From positions 1 to 34,278 of the forward strand of contig JAIPJR010000023.1 in NCBI GenBank assembly GCA_021734045.1: 34,278 nucleotides of DNA, given 5' to 3'. The notes beneath the pieces were generated by a model, which searched no databases, was not told where the DNA came from, and worked only from the letters and a program-made list of their open reading frames with translations. Made by a program: the position numbers and the translations under genes. Each line of letters begins with the position of its first letter. The first letter of the stretch is position 1. Source of the stretch: Fidelibacterota bacterium (GTDB lineage Bacteria; Fidelibacterota; UBA8477). Below are positions 8,101 through 16,558 of the stretch, in pieces.

Positions 8101-8589
8101 TTAACCCTTACTCCGCTTGGGTTTGCGAGCATTTTCCAATGCTTTTAAACGCATTTTCAGACCATCAAAACTATCAAATATTTCCGTTACACATCCCAGA
8201 ATCCAGGATGAAATTTTCTCGCGGGGAATCTCACTCACCAAATAGACCGGAATATTGTGGAGATAGGCCAGGGTCAGCTCACCCTGCGTTCCACCACCGG
8301 CCATAACATATTCATCCCACTTACAAATAATGTAATCGGTGTGAAATAATATGTACTTAAGGTCTTGTTTTATAATACGATGCATCACATCCTTAAATCG
8401 TGGTAAATCCGTTTTTTTCCACTCCCTGAAGAACTTTTGTTCATGCGCGGACAGGACATTGAATTCATTGTGAGCCGGATCGTGAACTTGATGGTGTAGT
8501 TCATTTTCCAGAAACGGACGCAGGTTCTCGCGCCATTCCCGGCCACCATCCGGCGCTGCTTCTATAGCACCTGCCAGGTAGACGTTCAT
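8101..8589 (-). CDS. Nucleoside 2-deoxyribosyltransferase-like protein
   Basis: The N-terminus MNVYLAGAIEAAPDGGREWRE has the YLAGxI start typical of the nucleoside 2-deoxyribosyltransferase-like fold. The middle has DYIICKWDEYVMAGGGTQGELTLAY, matching the region where family enzymes place the catalytic Glu (GTxGEL, near residue 108) before a VYLV strand. At 162 residues it is the usual size. Family enzymes move deoxyribose between bases or hydrolyse nucleotides, and which applies here cannot be told. A charged tail ends in KPKRSKG. The ATG overlaps the ABC permease stop by 4 nt, so it is translated as the last gene of that run. The pairing with an exporter is unexplained. Confidence 0.7.
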   Translation of the reverse strand: MNVYLAGAIEAAPDGGREWRENLRPFLENELHHQVHDPAHNEFNVLSAHEQKFFREWKKTDLPRFKDVMHRIIKQDLKYILFHTDYIICKWDEYVMAGGGTQGELTLAYLHNIPVYLVSEIPREKISSWILGCVTEIFDSFDGLKMRLKALENARKPKRSKG

Positions 8590-9344
8590 GCCCTACCCCG
8601 GTTATCCGTGAGCATATGAACAATACCTACCAGCAGAACCGTTTCAATAAATGCGATGATTAAAAACAGATTTTCAATACCACCGCGCAGGAAGCCCGAC
8701 TGGGCGCCGGCAATCAGTGTGTGGGTAGGCAACCAGCGTACAATGGATTCAAAAACCGGCGCGTAAAGGGAAATTTCCCAGCCAAGGCCTGAAACCAGGA
8801 AAAGAGGGAAGATGAAAAAAGCCACCAGCCGTCCTAACATCGGTCCCGGCGGGGTGTACATCCCGGCTAAATGTCCCCAGGCGGCGAATTGGATCGCCGT
8901 TAAAATCATAAATGCCAGAAACGCCTGGATATTCAGATCTACACCGGTTGAACCGGCCAGAAAAAGGGTGATGACCAATATGATTACGCCATGTATCAAG
9001 CCTTTTACTGCCCCCAGCGTAAGTTCCGCCAGGAGTAATCCGGGTTTATTGGGGAATGCCCCCATCAATACCACTTCATCCCATTGACGATTCCTGCGAT
9101 TTAAGACATGAAACCAGGCAACCGAATCAAATGCCGTTAAAGCGATGGTCATCAGTACCAGCCCGGGAATCAGATAGGCCAGGTAAGGAATACCATCCAA
9201 TTTGCCTACTACGGATTGAAATCCCAGTCCGAAAAGCAGAAAGAAGAGCAGGGGTAGCAGTAGATACAGAATCCCTTCACTGACTGGATTGCGCCGGAAT
9301 AGTGTGAGCTCACGCGACCATAACGCCCGGAATGCATTATTCAT
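8586..9344 (-). CDS. ABC-2 type exporter permease
   Basis: This is a 252-residue inner-membrane protein with six predicted helices, among them ILYLLLPLLFFLLFGLGF, YLIPGLVLMTIALTAF, VIILVITLFLAGS, AFFIFPLFLVSGLGW and NLFLIIAFIETVLLVGIV. The cytoplasmic N-terminus runs directly into the first helix (ALWSRELTLFRRNP), as in ABC-2 permeases of drug or polysaccharide exporters. The PxFLVSGLGWE segment near the fifth helix is the typical ABC-2 signature region. The gene overlaps the ATPase gene by 8 nt, so the two surely form one transporter. No substrate clue is visible. Confidence 0.85.
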   Translation of the reverse strand: MNNAFRALWSRELTLFRRNPVSEGILYLLLPLLFFLLFGLGFQSVVGKLDGIPYLAYLIPGLVLMTIALTAFDSVAWFHVLNRRNRQWDEVVLMGAFPNKPGLLLAELTLGAVKGLIHGVIILVITLFLAGSTGVDLNIQAFLAFMILTAIQFAAWGHLAGMYTPPGPMLGRLVAFFIFPLFLVSGLGWEISLYAPVFESIVRWLPTHTLIAGAQSGFLRGGIENLFLIIAFIETVLLVGIVHMLTDNRGRA

Positions 9345-10269
9345 TTATGCTTTGCTCCTGTGACAATGTGTGAATAAATGCATCGGCGAGTCGCGTTTTC
9401 TTCGGCATAAAGGCAACGATATTCTCCACATCAAAAAGCTGTAGAATTTCACTGGGATTTGTCTGATACCGGGTAATGATGGTATAGTCATTTTCATGAC
9501 GCGAAAAATCCAGCACCAATTCAGATCTGGTCAATTTCTGATACTCCGCTTCCTTAATTTCCTTAACCCGGGCTTCCAGCACCTGATTGGGTTGTTGGGC
9601 ATGCAGGACTTCTTCAACGGAGCCGTCCACCAGGATATGGCCATGGTTCATAATGATGAGCCGGTCAGCCACATGTTCCACCTCTGCCATGCTGCTGGTT
9701 ATCATGACGATGGTGAGACGTGAGCGTTGTTCCCGTAAATAATCCCAAATGTCCAGGGCTGTCTGCCGGTCCATGGATCGGGTCGGTTCATCCAGCAGGA
9801 GAATAGAAGGCTGTGTCAGCAGGGTACGCACCAATTGAATCTTCCGCTTCACGCCATAAGCCAGGCCATCCGGTAGCTGGTGCAGGAAGTCTATCAGATT
9901 AAATCGCTCCGCAAATCCTAAGATTCGGGCTTCAGCCTCCGCGTCCGAAATCCCGTGTAATTGGCAATGAAATACGAAATTTTCCAATACTGTGAGTTGC
10001 TCATCCAACACCACCTGCTGTCCCATATAGCCGACCTGCTGTCGGATTAGCATGGGGCGCGCCGTCAGATTTTGTCCGTTCACATATCCGGACCCCTGTG
10101 AAGGCCGGATCATCGTGGCCATAATTTTGAGTAAAGTACTTTTACCACTGCCGGAAGGTCCCACAATGGAAAAGATGGTCCCATGCTCCACGCCGAAGGA
10201 TAGATTATTTACGGCGGTAACCGGGCCAAATTTTTTCGTAATGTTTCGAAGGGTAATTGAAACTGCCAT
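9337..10269 (-). CDS. ABC exporter ATPase with degenerate signature and H-loop
   Basis: This is the nucleotide-binding subunit for the adjacent permease. Walker A is GPSGSGKST at 37-45, the Q-loop lies near Q84, and Walker B is SILLLDEPT at 155-163. Two functional motifs are off-consensus. The LSGGQ-type signature reads LAYGVKRK near 136-143, with Ala in place of the nucleotide-contacting Ser. The H-loop His is replaced by Ser (ITSSMAEVE, S192). The D-loop reads RSMD rather than SALD. Roughly 90 residues follow the nucleotide-binding core, as in DrrA-like exporter ATPases. With only one ATPase gene, a homodimer would carry the changes in both sites. Hydrolysis may be slow or the family may use a variant mechanism. 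Confidence 0.88.
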   Translation of the reverse strand: MAVSITLRNITKKFGPVTAVNNLSFGVEHGTIFSIVGPSGSGKSTLLKIMATMIRPSQGSGYVNGQNLTARPMLIRQQVGYMGQQVVLDEQLTVLENFVFHCQLHGISDAEAEARILGFAERFNLIDFLHQLPDGLAYGVKRKIQLVRTLLTQPSILLLDEPTRSMDRQTALDIWDYLREQRSRLTIVMITSSMAEVEHVADRLIIMNHGHILVDGSVEEVLHAQQPNQVLEARVKEIKEAEYQKLTRSELVLDFSRHENDYTIITRYQTNPSEILQLFDVENIVAFMPKKTRLADAFIHTLSQEQSINE

Positions 10270-10304
10270 GCCCGCCTGCCTGCTGCTACATTTGCAAATG
10301 ACCG

Positions 10305-11339
10305 CTACATCGGGTCTGAATTTGCAACAACTTCCGAATCAATTTTTATGCCTAAATCATCAAATGCGACCCAACAACGGGTACTCAAACCCTTTTCTTC
10401 ATCATATACATGAAGCGGTGGCTCAGAATGCTTACATCGCTCCTCTGCCACCGGGCAGCGGGGGTGAAATTTACACCCCTCCGGAAACTCTGTAGGGACA
10501 GGGACAACCCCTTCAATAACCGCGAGCCGTTCAACTTTCTTCTTGGGATTGGGGATGGATTTTAGCAATCCCTGTGTGTAGGGATGTTTCGGCGATTTAA
10601 AAATCGTCCGAATATCCCCCTCCTCGACAATTTTCCCGGCATACATGACAATAACCCGCTTGGTCACTTCCGCAATCACACCCAAATCGTGAGTAATGAT
10701 AATCACCGACATGTTAAACTGCTTCTGCAGTTCCGCGATTAATTTCAAAATCTGCGCCTGTACGGTTACATCCAGGGCAGTGGTGGGCTCATCCGCAATC
10801 AGTAGTTTGGGATTGCAGGACAATGCCATGGCAATCATAACGCGCTGGCGCATTCCGCCGGAGAGCTGGTGCGGATATTCATCCACACGCTGTTCCGGTG
10901 CCGGGATGCCCACCAGTTTCAGCATTTCGATTGCCCGTTTTCTCGCTTCGGTTTTGTCCACCTTTTGGTGCAACCGGATCGCTTCCATAATCTGATCACC
11001 GCAGGTAAAGACCGGGTTTAGCGAGGTCATGGGTTCCTGGAAAATCATGGATATTTCATTGCCACGAATCCGGCGCATTTTCTCTTCTGGTAAAGCGCGT
11101 ACATCAGTACCGTTGAAGGTGATTTCACCGCTGACGATTTCACCCGGCGGGTTGGGAATTAACCGCATGACTGACAGGGCAGTTACCGATTTCCCGCAAC
11201 CTGATTCCCCTACAATACCCAGGGTTTCACCCTTGTCCACATGGAAGGTGACATCATCGACCGCCTTGGCGAGTCCCTCCTCCGTGGAAAAAAAAGTCCT
11301 CAGGTTTTTCACATCCAGTAATCGCTCAGCCAAAATCAC
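10305..11339 (-). CDS. oppD: OppD/DppD-type peptide ABC transporter ATPase
   Basis: This ATPase powers oligopeptide or nickel/peptide import. Walker A is GESGCGKS near 43-50, the signature [15 protein letters not shown] lies near 157, Walker B is [14 protein letters not shown], and the H-loop is IITHDLGV. The oligopeptide-transporter C-terminal domain is present with its cysteine cluster ([14 protein letters not shown]), which binds an iron-sulfur cluster in some relatives. The track-length start is GTG immediately after AAGGA. A TTG two codons later is better spaced (AAGGAGTGATTTTG) and is the likelier start. No OppF partner is in the window, and the cognate permeases lie 7 kb upstream in the same direction with seven other genes between. 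Confidence 0.93.
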   Translation of the reverse strand: MILAERLLDVKNLRTFFSTEEGLAKAVDDVTFHVDKGETLGIVGESGCGKSVTALSVMRLIPNPPGEIVSGEITFNGTDVRALPEEKMRRIRGNEISMIFQEPMTSLNPVFTCGDQIMEAIRLHQKVDKTEARKRAIEMLKLVGIPAPEQRVDEYPHQLSGGMRQRVMIAMALSCNPKLLIADEPTTALDVTVQAQILKLIAELQKQFNMSVIIITHDLGVIAEVTKRVIVMYAGKIVEEGDIRTIFKSPKHPYTQGLLKSIPNPKKKVERLAVIEGVVPVPTEFPEGCKFHPRCPVAEERCKHSEPPLHVYDEEKGLSTRCWVAFDDLGIKIDSEVVANSDPM

Positions 11340-11384
11340 TCCTTATTTGATCCGCTTATCCGCATTGTGATTTAAAATTTCTAC

Positions 11385-12212
11385 CTATGCACTTTCCGTC
11401 TGGTGCCTACCCCTCTCCCGGAATGCCTGCACACCCAGAATGATGACGATAAGGGCCAACAGCCAGTACGTGGCGTGATGGTACTCGGGTCCACTGAATT
11501 GAATTAAATCGTAAAACCGTCCGATGAGCAATGAGATACGTCCCATTACGGCAAACCCGAATGCGGCACCGAATGATATCATGAGAAACCAGATACCCAC
11601 CCTGCTGATTTTCCCAAACATTCCCGTGTGTTCCTTGGAAAAGAAGAAGTAGAACAGACCAGTCAGGGTTCCGATGATGATGAGAATCGAATTGATCGCT
11701 GTGCCCCAGCCGTCAAACAGCGGTAATGCCGATCCTCTGACCTGGGCCAGGATATTGGAGTTGAGAAAGCCGTACAATCTGAGCCCCGCAGCCAGACCTA
11801 CCACATAAGCCATAGACCAGCGCGCCAGCCATCCCAGTTTCCGCGAGAGGCGAAATAGCATGAAAACACCCAGGATAAAGGGCACCATATAGACCAGATT
11901 CATTTCATGCCCTTTGTCAATACCGCCATCAGGAAAAATCCCACTGTGGAACCAGCCGAAAAAGTCATAGATACCATACCAGGCCGCTCTTAATCCACCC
12001 ATTTCGCCATCCACTTTCGGCCACAAGCGCCCAAACAGATTGGGTTGGATCTGAGTCCAGAAAAATGTACTGGCCCAGTATCCGGCCGAAACGCCCACAA
12101 AAAGATGCTCGGCGGCTTTGTAAAAGGGATTGTCCTTATAGAGAAAACTGAAAATTGCCAGGGTCAGGAAGACCGCGAACCAGGCACCGATAATTTCTGT
12201 CGTAAACAACAT
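11385..12212 (-). CDS. Conserved polytopic membrane protein of the MutL-associated cluster
   Basis: I do not recognise a named family. The protein has 275 residues and seven or eight hydrophobic segments, for example IIGAWFAVFLTLAIFSFLY, NLVYMVPFILGVFMLF, SILIIIGTLTGLFYFFF and YWLLALIVIILGVQAF. Conspicuous polar blocks are YKDNPFYKAAEHLFVGVSAGYW near 25-46 and an exposed loop with GGLRAAWYGIYDFFGWF. No signal peptide or catalytic motif is evident. It is the last gene of the seven-gene block, 15 nt after its neighbour, and 45 nt before oppD. Its job is unknown. I infer an integral component of the complex built by the upstream genes. Confidence 0.75.
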   Translation of the reverse strand: MLFTTEIIGAWFAVFLTLAIFSFLYKDNPFYKAAEHLFVGVSAGYWASTFFWTQIQPNLFGRLWPKVDGEMGGLRAAWYGIYDFFGWFHSGIFPDGGIDKGHEMNLVYMVPFILGVFMLFRLSRKLGWLARWSMAYVVGLAAGLRLYGFLNSNILAQVRGSALPLFDGWGTAINSILIIIGTLTGLFYFFFSKEHTGMFGKISRVGIWFLMISFGAAFGFAVMGRISLLIGRFYDLIQFSGPEYHHATYWLLALIVIILGVQAFRERGRHQTESA

Positions 12213-12227
12213 GCTTGATCCTCCCGA

Positions 12228-13079
12228 TTAATATTTCTTCTGCGAGCGTTTACGCTCCAGAAAATAGGTGATATTCCCGAAAATGATGAATAGCACAATC
12301 ACCAGGTGAGCAATGGACTGGGCATCCATTCCCGAGGTTCCCAAACCCCGTTTGCCAACCAATGCTTCATACTCTGCCGCTCCGGGCATACCTGCGATAA
12401 CACCGCGCAACTGCCCGGCATTTTCATAAGGAATAATCTCATTCACCTGAATGGATGCTGTGCCGGTGGTCATGGGAACCCCCGTGGGATCACTGCCGTA
12501 CTGAACCCACTCTACCGTACCGGGGTAACCGGCGGAGAAACTGAACACCAAATCAAAATCCTTTAGATTGTAAACACCTTCCATCATGGGAATGGAGTCC
12601 ACCAAGGTATTTTGATAATCCACCGTGTAGAGTTTGCGTAAATTACTGGCAATCCCCTTTACCACCGCTTCATTCCCCGGACGAAAGCCCAACAGAACAT
12701 AATCTTTCCCATAGACAGAATTGTACTGTGGCGCAATGGCATTAAGCGCGTCGATTGCCATGAACTGACCGTCCGGCCATAGACAAACCACATAGACCTT
12801 AATGCCCTTCAGGAATGCGTGATGCAGTACTGCTTCAGACATGGGGTGAATTTCAGGTTTTGTACTGGGACCATACTCAAATGACATGAGCAGCCGGTCG
12901 CCTGCCTGTAGCGCATCTACCGCGTTAAATGAGCGCTGCGTTGTCTCCGTCGCCCGAATGGGAAGCCCAAGTGGCTTAATGAGTGGAATGAGTACCACGA
13001 TTGCGATGAGCAGGAAAATGACCCGCCGATCCACTTTCCCCAGCTTTATCAGAATATTGATGAATTTATTTTTATCCAT
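12228..13079 (-). CDS. Membrane-anchored protein with a central alpha/beta domain, unknown function
   Basis: I chose the ATG giving MDKNKFINIL (283 residues) because a longer frame would run back into the preceding gene and a GGGGGA tract precedes this start. One helix near residues 19-42 (FLLIAIVVLIPLIKPLGL) and one at the C-terminus (AHLVIVLFIIFGNITYFL) frame a soluble domain of about 200 residues. That domain alternates beta strands and helices: RLLMSFEYGPS, IKVYVVCLWPDGQFMAID, DYVLLGFRPGNEAVV, FDLVFSFSAGYPGTVEWVQY. The pattern suggests a Rossmann-like fold, most simply on the periplasmic side. No catalytic signature is recognised. The gap to the upstream gene is 4 nt. Confidence 0.75.
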   Translation of the reverse strand: MDKNKFINILIKLGKVDRRVIFLLIAIVVLIPLIKPLGLPIRATETTQRSFNAVDALQAGDRLLMSFEYGPSTKPEIHPMSEAVLHHAFLKGIKVYVVCLWPDGQFMAIDALNAIAPQYNSVYGKDYVLLGFRPGNEAVVKGIASNLRKLYTVDYQNTLVDSIPMMEGVYNLKDFDLVFSFSAGYPGTVEWVQYGSDPTGVPMTTGTASIQVNEIIPYENAGQLRGVIAGMPGAAEYEALVGKRGLGTSGMDAQSIAHLVIVLFIIFGNITYFLERKRSQKKY

Positions 13080-13083
13080 GGTC

Positions 13084-14106
13084 CTATTCCCCCATGAAGG
13101 ATTTTTCGATTCCGAGGATGATCCGCAAACTGGTGCCAATCATTCCCAACGCAATCCCAATCATAATCGCCCGGGCACCGGCGATATTGGGAACGGTATA
13201 AATCCACTCCTGCAGTACCGGCAGAAACAGAAATCCCGGTTTATCCACCGGCCACCCTGAGAGAGCACCGGCTACTGTAACAACCAGCACACCGGCACCC
13301 ACCACCGCGAAAGTGGTCATCTTATTTTTCCACAAAATATTGGCCCCAACACCGGCAGCCAGGACGATGAGATAGGCGATAAACCAGGCTGAGATATTGG
13401 ATCCGATGGGAACCCGTCCCAGCATGATGATGATTCCGGAAAGCAGGAGCAACGTGGCTTCGAAATTACGGATACGGAACGCACGATACGACGCAGAGGC
13501 CACAAAGAATGCCAACAGCGCGAACATGGTGGCTGACATGGGTGTGAACAGGTATTTGAATAACCAGTTAAATACCGTTCCCTCCGCTAATAAATGCTCC
13601 CCCCATGATTTCTCGCGTAATTCCACATCAACGCCGGCTGTTTTCAACTGTTGGGTATAGTATTCAGCGCCTTTGGCACTAATGAAAATGTGGCGCACAT
13701 CGTAGGTGTCACTGATTTCCAGCATAGGCGTAACCTGTTCAATAGTCAACTGCTCCATCTCTGCCACCACGGGAGCAACCTGCTGGATATTGGCACTCAC
13801 ATTCTGGATGTGCACGTAATTGGCACCCTTCCAGAAAAACCCGGCGGTGATAGCAAAGAAAAATCCCAACACAGCCAAAATGCTGTAAGGCCAATCCTTC
13901 TTTTTCCGGATGATTTTGGTCATCTGCAGCTTGAGCAAATTTAAAGCGCCCAAAATAATGGCAAAACTGGCGATGATATCGAACCACTGCGTGGCATCAT
14001 CATTCACGAACCCCTCAAAGGTCGGTGAATCCACAAACCAACCATACAGAGTGAAGATGCCGGTGATGAACACAATCGCGATAGGAACTTGTCGTTTCCA
14101 GAACAT
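13084..14106 (-). CDS. Polytopic membrane protein with a soluble loop domain, unknown function
   Basis: The ATG at 14104-14106 is preceded by a strong GTAGGAGG Shine-Dalgarno and begins MFWKRQVPIAIV, so nine upstream codons are dropped, giving 340 residues. Three helices at the N-terminus (to about residue 95) are followed by a roughly 90-residue soluble region that contains helical stretches such as QQVAPVVAEMEQLTIEQV and the segment YDVRHIFISAKGAEYYTQQL. Five more helices follow (for example ATLLLLSGIIIMLGRVPIG and AWFIAYLIVLAAGVGANILW). I do not recognise a family. The gene lies 8 nt after its upstream neighbour and 4 nt before the next, so co-translation is likely. Confidence 0.77.
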   Translation of the reverse strand: MFWKRQVPIAIVFITGIFTLYGWFVDSPTFEGFVNDDATQWFDIIASFAIILGALNLLKLQMTKIIRKKKDWPYSILAVLGFFFAITAGFFWKGANYVHIQNVSANIQQVAPVVAEMEQLTIEQVTPMLEISDTYDVRHIFISAKGAEYYTQQLKTAGVDVELREKSWGEHLLAEGTVFNWLFKYLFTPMSATMFALLAFFVASASYRAFRIRNFEATLLLLSGIIIMLGRVPIGSNISAWFIAYLIVLAAGVGANILWKNKMTTFAVVGAGVLVVTVAGALSGWPVDKPGFLFLPVLQEWIYTVPNIAGARAIMIGIALGMIGTSLRIILGIEKSFMGE

Positions 14107-14114
14107 AACGCCTC

Positions 14115-14981
14115 CTACTCCACCCTTAGCCATTCTTTAAAATCAATATCAATCCAACCCAGATCGTGAACGCCATTCAGAATGAAAATCAGCAAAATAG
14201 CAATCATGACGATGAACTTACCCATATCCTGTCCCTTCACGCTGCCCAATAACGCCGGCTTTTGAGAGAGATAAGCGGAAGCTGTCAAAAATTCCTCCCC
14301 AATCAGTGTATAGTCACAAGCTGTCACAAAAAATGGAATCTGGGATGGTGATGCTGTTCCGGCAATTTGGATCGCACCAATGCTGTTACCGGTTTCTGCC
14401 AGGATCAATGACTCTGCATAAAATTTCCCCTGGTAAAAACAGGCGGCCGGCTTTTCGCGCAGCATAATACCATCCACACCGGCAGCATACGCAAATTGCT
14501 CATCGGTGAGGTAATGTACCATGTCGTCGTTGAACAAATCAGGCCGTCCCACCGACAGGTAGGATTCCTTCACAATCTCACGACCCGCTTCCATCACGAT
14601 CGAACGGGAGACCGGGACATTAAGATTGGTCTCATATGTGGCGGTCATTTTGGCCACATGCCCCAGGATAATGACACCGGCAACCGTTTCCACCTGATCC
14701 ATATCCATGATTCCCGGGACATAGAGAACCGGCTTTCCCATTTCTGTAGCGCGTCCCACAGCTTCATCAAAGGCTTTCAATCCCGGAATAGTCCGCAGGT
14801 AGATTTTTTCGCCACTATTGGCTCGGGCGATGTAATACAGAATCGTAATGGATAAGGCCATGACACACACGAACATGGTCAACCGGTTACCATTAAAATA
14901 GGGATGTCCAAACGCGTAATAGACGATGAACAATACGGCAAAAATGCCGGCTCCCATTAAGATTGTTTTTCCTGATTTCAT
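14115..14981 (-). CDS. Membrane-anchored DUF6754-like protein, unknown function
   Basis: Two helices at the N-terminus (residues about 7-24 and 33-52) and one near the C-terminus (FIVMIAILLIFILNGV) surround a soluble domain of about 200 residues. The domain has regular alpha/beta blocks: KPVLYVPGIMDMDQVETVAGVIILG near 82-106, VSRSIVMEAGREIVKESY, DGIMLREKPAACFYQGKFYAESLILAETG, and FFVTACDYTLIGEEFLTASAYL. From memory this resembles the family catalogued as DUF6754. I cannot confirm that here. Conserved polar residues in SLILAETG and TACDY would be the first to examine. The gene begins 77 nt after the 119-residue protein and shares the direction and spacing of the block. Confidence 0.77.
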   Translation of the reverse strand: MKSGKTILMGAGIFAVLFIVYYAFGHPYFNGNRLTMFVCVMALSITILYYIARANSGEKIYLRTIPGLKAFDEAVGRATEMGKPVLYVPGIMDMDQVETVAGVIILGHVAKMTATYETNLNVPVSRSIVMEAGREIVKESYLSVGRPDLFNDDMVHYLTDEQFAYAAGVDGIMLREKPAACFYQGKFYAESLILAETGNSIGAIQIAGTASPSQIPFFVTACDYTLIGEEFLTASAYLSQKPALLGSVKGQDMGKFIVMIAILLIFILNGVHDLGWIDIDFKEWLRVE

Positions 14982-15058
14982 ACACCCTCCCTTTGGTCAG
15001 ATCATTCGATCCGGCAACAGCAGCATACATCAACGAAGCTGCTGCGGGTTAAATCATA

Positions 15059-15418
15059 TCATTTCTGAGCGTGCGTCTCACTACTGGAAGATGGGTGCTC
15101 AGATTCAGCCGGCATTCTGTCAGTCTCAGAGCCTTTTTCAGCCGCATCGAGTCGCTCAATTTCCGATACCAGGAATTCCACATTATGATAGTCTTCCAGC
15201 AGCTCACTGAGTTCGTAGTACGTCTCTGCCCGCACAAATGCGGTGAGAATGGGACCGAAAAAAACCATCGCCTGACTGCTGATAAACGATAGCGGCTTCA
15301 TCATTTCCAGCGCAAAAACGGCCGGTACGGTCATGCCCCGCTTTACGATTTTCTCCGCGATCCGTGTTAAAATAACCGGATCCGGTGCAGCTGATGTTTT
15401 TTCGTTAAATCCCAGCAT
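15059..15418 (-). CDS. Small conserved protein of the MutL-associated cluster, unknown function
   Basis: The product has 119 residues and I do not recognise it. The first half contains PVILTRIAEKIVKRGMTVPAVFALEMMKPLSFISSQAMVFFG written as three amphipathic or hydrophobic helices, perhaps one membrane-associated hairpin near residues 30-62. The second half is acidic and helical (YYELSELLEDYHNVEFLVSEIERLDAAE), then a low-complexity Ser/Glu tail. It starts 12 nt after the stop of the 375-residue gene, in an AT-rich context with no clear Shine-Dalgarno, so translation may be coupled to its neighbour. A small membrane-peripheral adaptor is a guess from composition. Confidence 0.65.
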   Translation of the reverse strand: MLGFNEKTSAAPDPVILTRIAEKIVKRGMTVPAVFALEMMKPLSFISSQAMVFFGPILTAFVRAETYYELSELLEDYHNVEFLVSEIERLDAAEKGSETDRMPAESEHPSSSSETHAQK

Positions 15419-15430
15419 ATTAAATTTTTA

Positions 15431-16558
15431 TCAGTCGGTCTCCACCATCTCCAAGTTAGCCCGGGGAACTGTTTTTACATCCCCATTTTCAAACTCGATA
15501 ACCGCTACACGCACCATGGTTTCCGATTCCATTTTTTGCAATTCTGGCGGCAGTTTTTTTACATGTCCCAGTTTCCCAAAGTACGGCGCCCGGATGACAC
15601 GCACCAGCGAACCTTCGCCCATTCCGGCGGACAGATCATGGGATTTCTCCGATTCTGTCGTCTCAGCTGGCAGTGTAATCACAATTTCCGGCCGAATCAC
15701 ACCAGCACGAATCTGTGTAGCGCCATTCAGTGAAGCAAAATGTCCATCATGGGACTTTAGTAGATCAAATGTGCGGCGCGCCATATTCACCTTCCCAAAT
15801 CCCTCGGTAACCACCATGGTCGTGACAAGGTCTTCGGAACCCGTAATGGCAACACCCAGCGTGTAGCCCAGAACTTCCTTCAATTGGTTGTAATCAAACC
15901 CACCGGTCACAATACCTGCCACACCCACGCTGGCTGCCTTTAGGTAAGCCTCCAGTGAAACATAATTCCCTGCTACCAGAATCTTGCCTTTGTATTCCGG
16001 CTTGATATCATCCGGGTTCAGCTCTTCTTTGCGGTTTGCGACCATCACTTTTAATTCCCCGCGGGTCTCACCACCGATACCAAAAATTCCCTGAATGAGG
16101 GCCGCCTTTGATTCAATGACGACACCTTCTTCAGGAATCACTTCGTGGACGATGCCGGAAATGTAGGCATCCACTTCTACCGGAATAGGTGCTTCACGAA
16201 TCACCACCTGCCCCGTGGTACCAGAAATTTGTTCAATGGTACCCTCCGTGGGCGATTCCACTTTGGATTTGAACAGACCGAATAAGCCAGCACTCTCTGC
16301 TAGCATTTCACCCTGTTTAATTGTGTCCCCCACCGCTTTCTTCATCATCTCCGGAACCTCTGAAGCCTCGATATTCAGCAGATTGGCTACATTCACCATC
16401 TGTACATTTCCCGGCAGATTTGTCGAACAGACGATCGTTTCCGGTGTGACCTCCACACCTTTTTCCACCGTCACCTTGCCTTTGAGTGGGAGAATCCGTG
16501 GTTTTTGCACCGTGGTAGCATGCAAGACTTTTAATCCGGGCGTATATGCGTGTGCCAT
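15431..16558 (-). CDS. Protein with barrel-sandwich-like N-terminus and KOW-like C-terminus, partner of MutL-like ATPase
   Basis: No named family is recognised, but three regions can be seen in 375 residues. Residues about 20-165 are beta-rich with repeated turn motifs (AVGDTIKQGEMLAES, SKVESPTEGTIEQISGTTGQVVI, EAYISGIVHEVIPEEG-like), which resemble the barrel-sandwich hybrid of lipoyl/RnfC-type domains. Residues about 190-300 are alpha/beta with KILVAGNYVSLEAYLKAASVGVAGIVTGG. Residues about 314-372 read like a KOW/SH3 barrel: GSLVRVIRAPYFGKLGHVKKLP, then VRVAVIEFENGDVKTVPRANLEMVE. No signal peptide or membrane helix is present, so it is cytoplasmic. Its ATG overlaps the MutL-like stop (TAATG), a strong sign that the two products are made together. 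Confidence 0.8.
   Translation of the reverse strand: MAHAYTPGLKVLHATTVQKPRILPLKGKVTVEKGVEVTPETIVCSTNLPGNVQMVNVANLLNIEASEVPEMMKKAVGDTIKQGEMLAESAGLFGLFKSKVESPTEGTIEQISGTTGQVVIREAPIPVEVDAYISGIVHEVIPEEGVVIESKAALIQGIFGIGGETRGELKVMVANRKEELNPDDIKPEYKGKILVAGNYVSLEAYLKAASVGVAGIVTGGFDYNQLKEVLGYTLGVAITGSEDLVTTMVVTEGFGKVNMARRTFDLLKSHDGHFASLNGATQIRAGVIRPEIVITLPAETTESEKSHDLSAGMGEGSLVRVIRAPYFGKLGHVKKLPPELQKMESETMVRVAVIEFENGDVKTVPRANLEMVETD

Noticed and set aside
10052-10495. A 147-residue plus-strand frame spanning the ABC ATPase and OppD ends
   Set aside because: It is antisense to the Walker A region of one gene and the C-terminus of the next, with no homology I can see.
11287-11300. Run of eight A in oppD as a slippage site
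   Set aside because: In the coding strand it is a T-run encoding Thr-Phe-Phe-Ser near the N-terminus, with no hairpin and no plausible short product.
15059-15237. A 62-residue minus frame overlapping the 119-residue gene
   Set aside because: It sits in another frame of a better-placed gene with no start signal.
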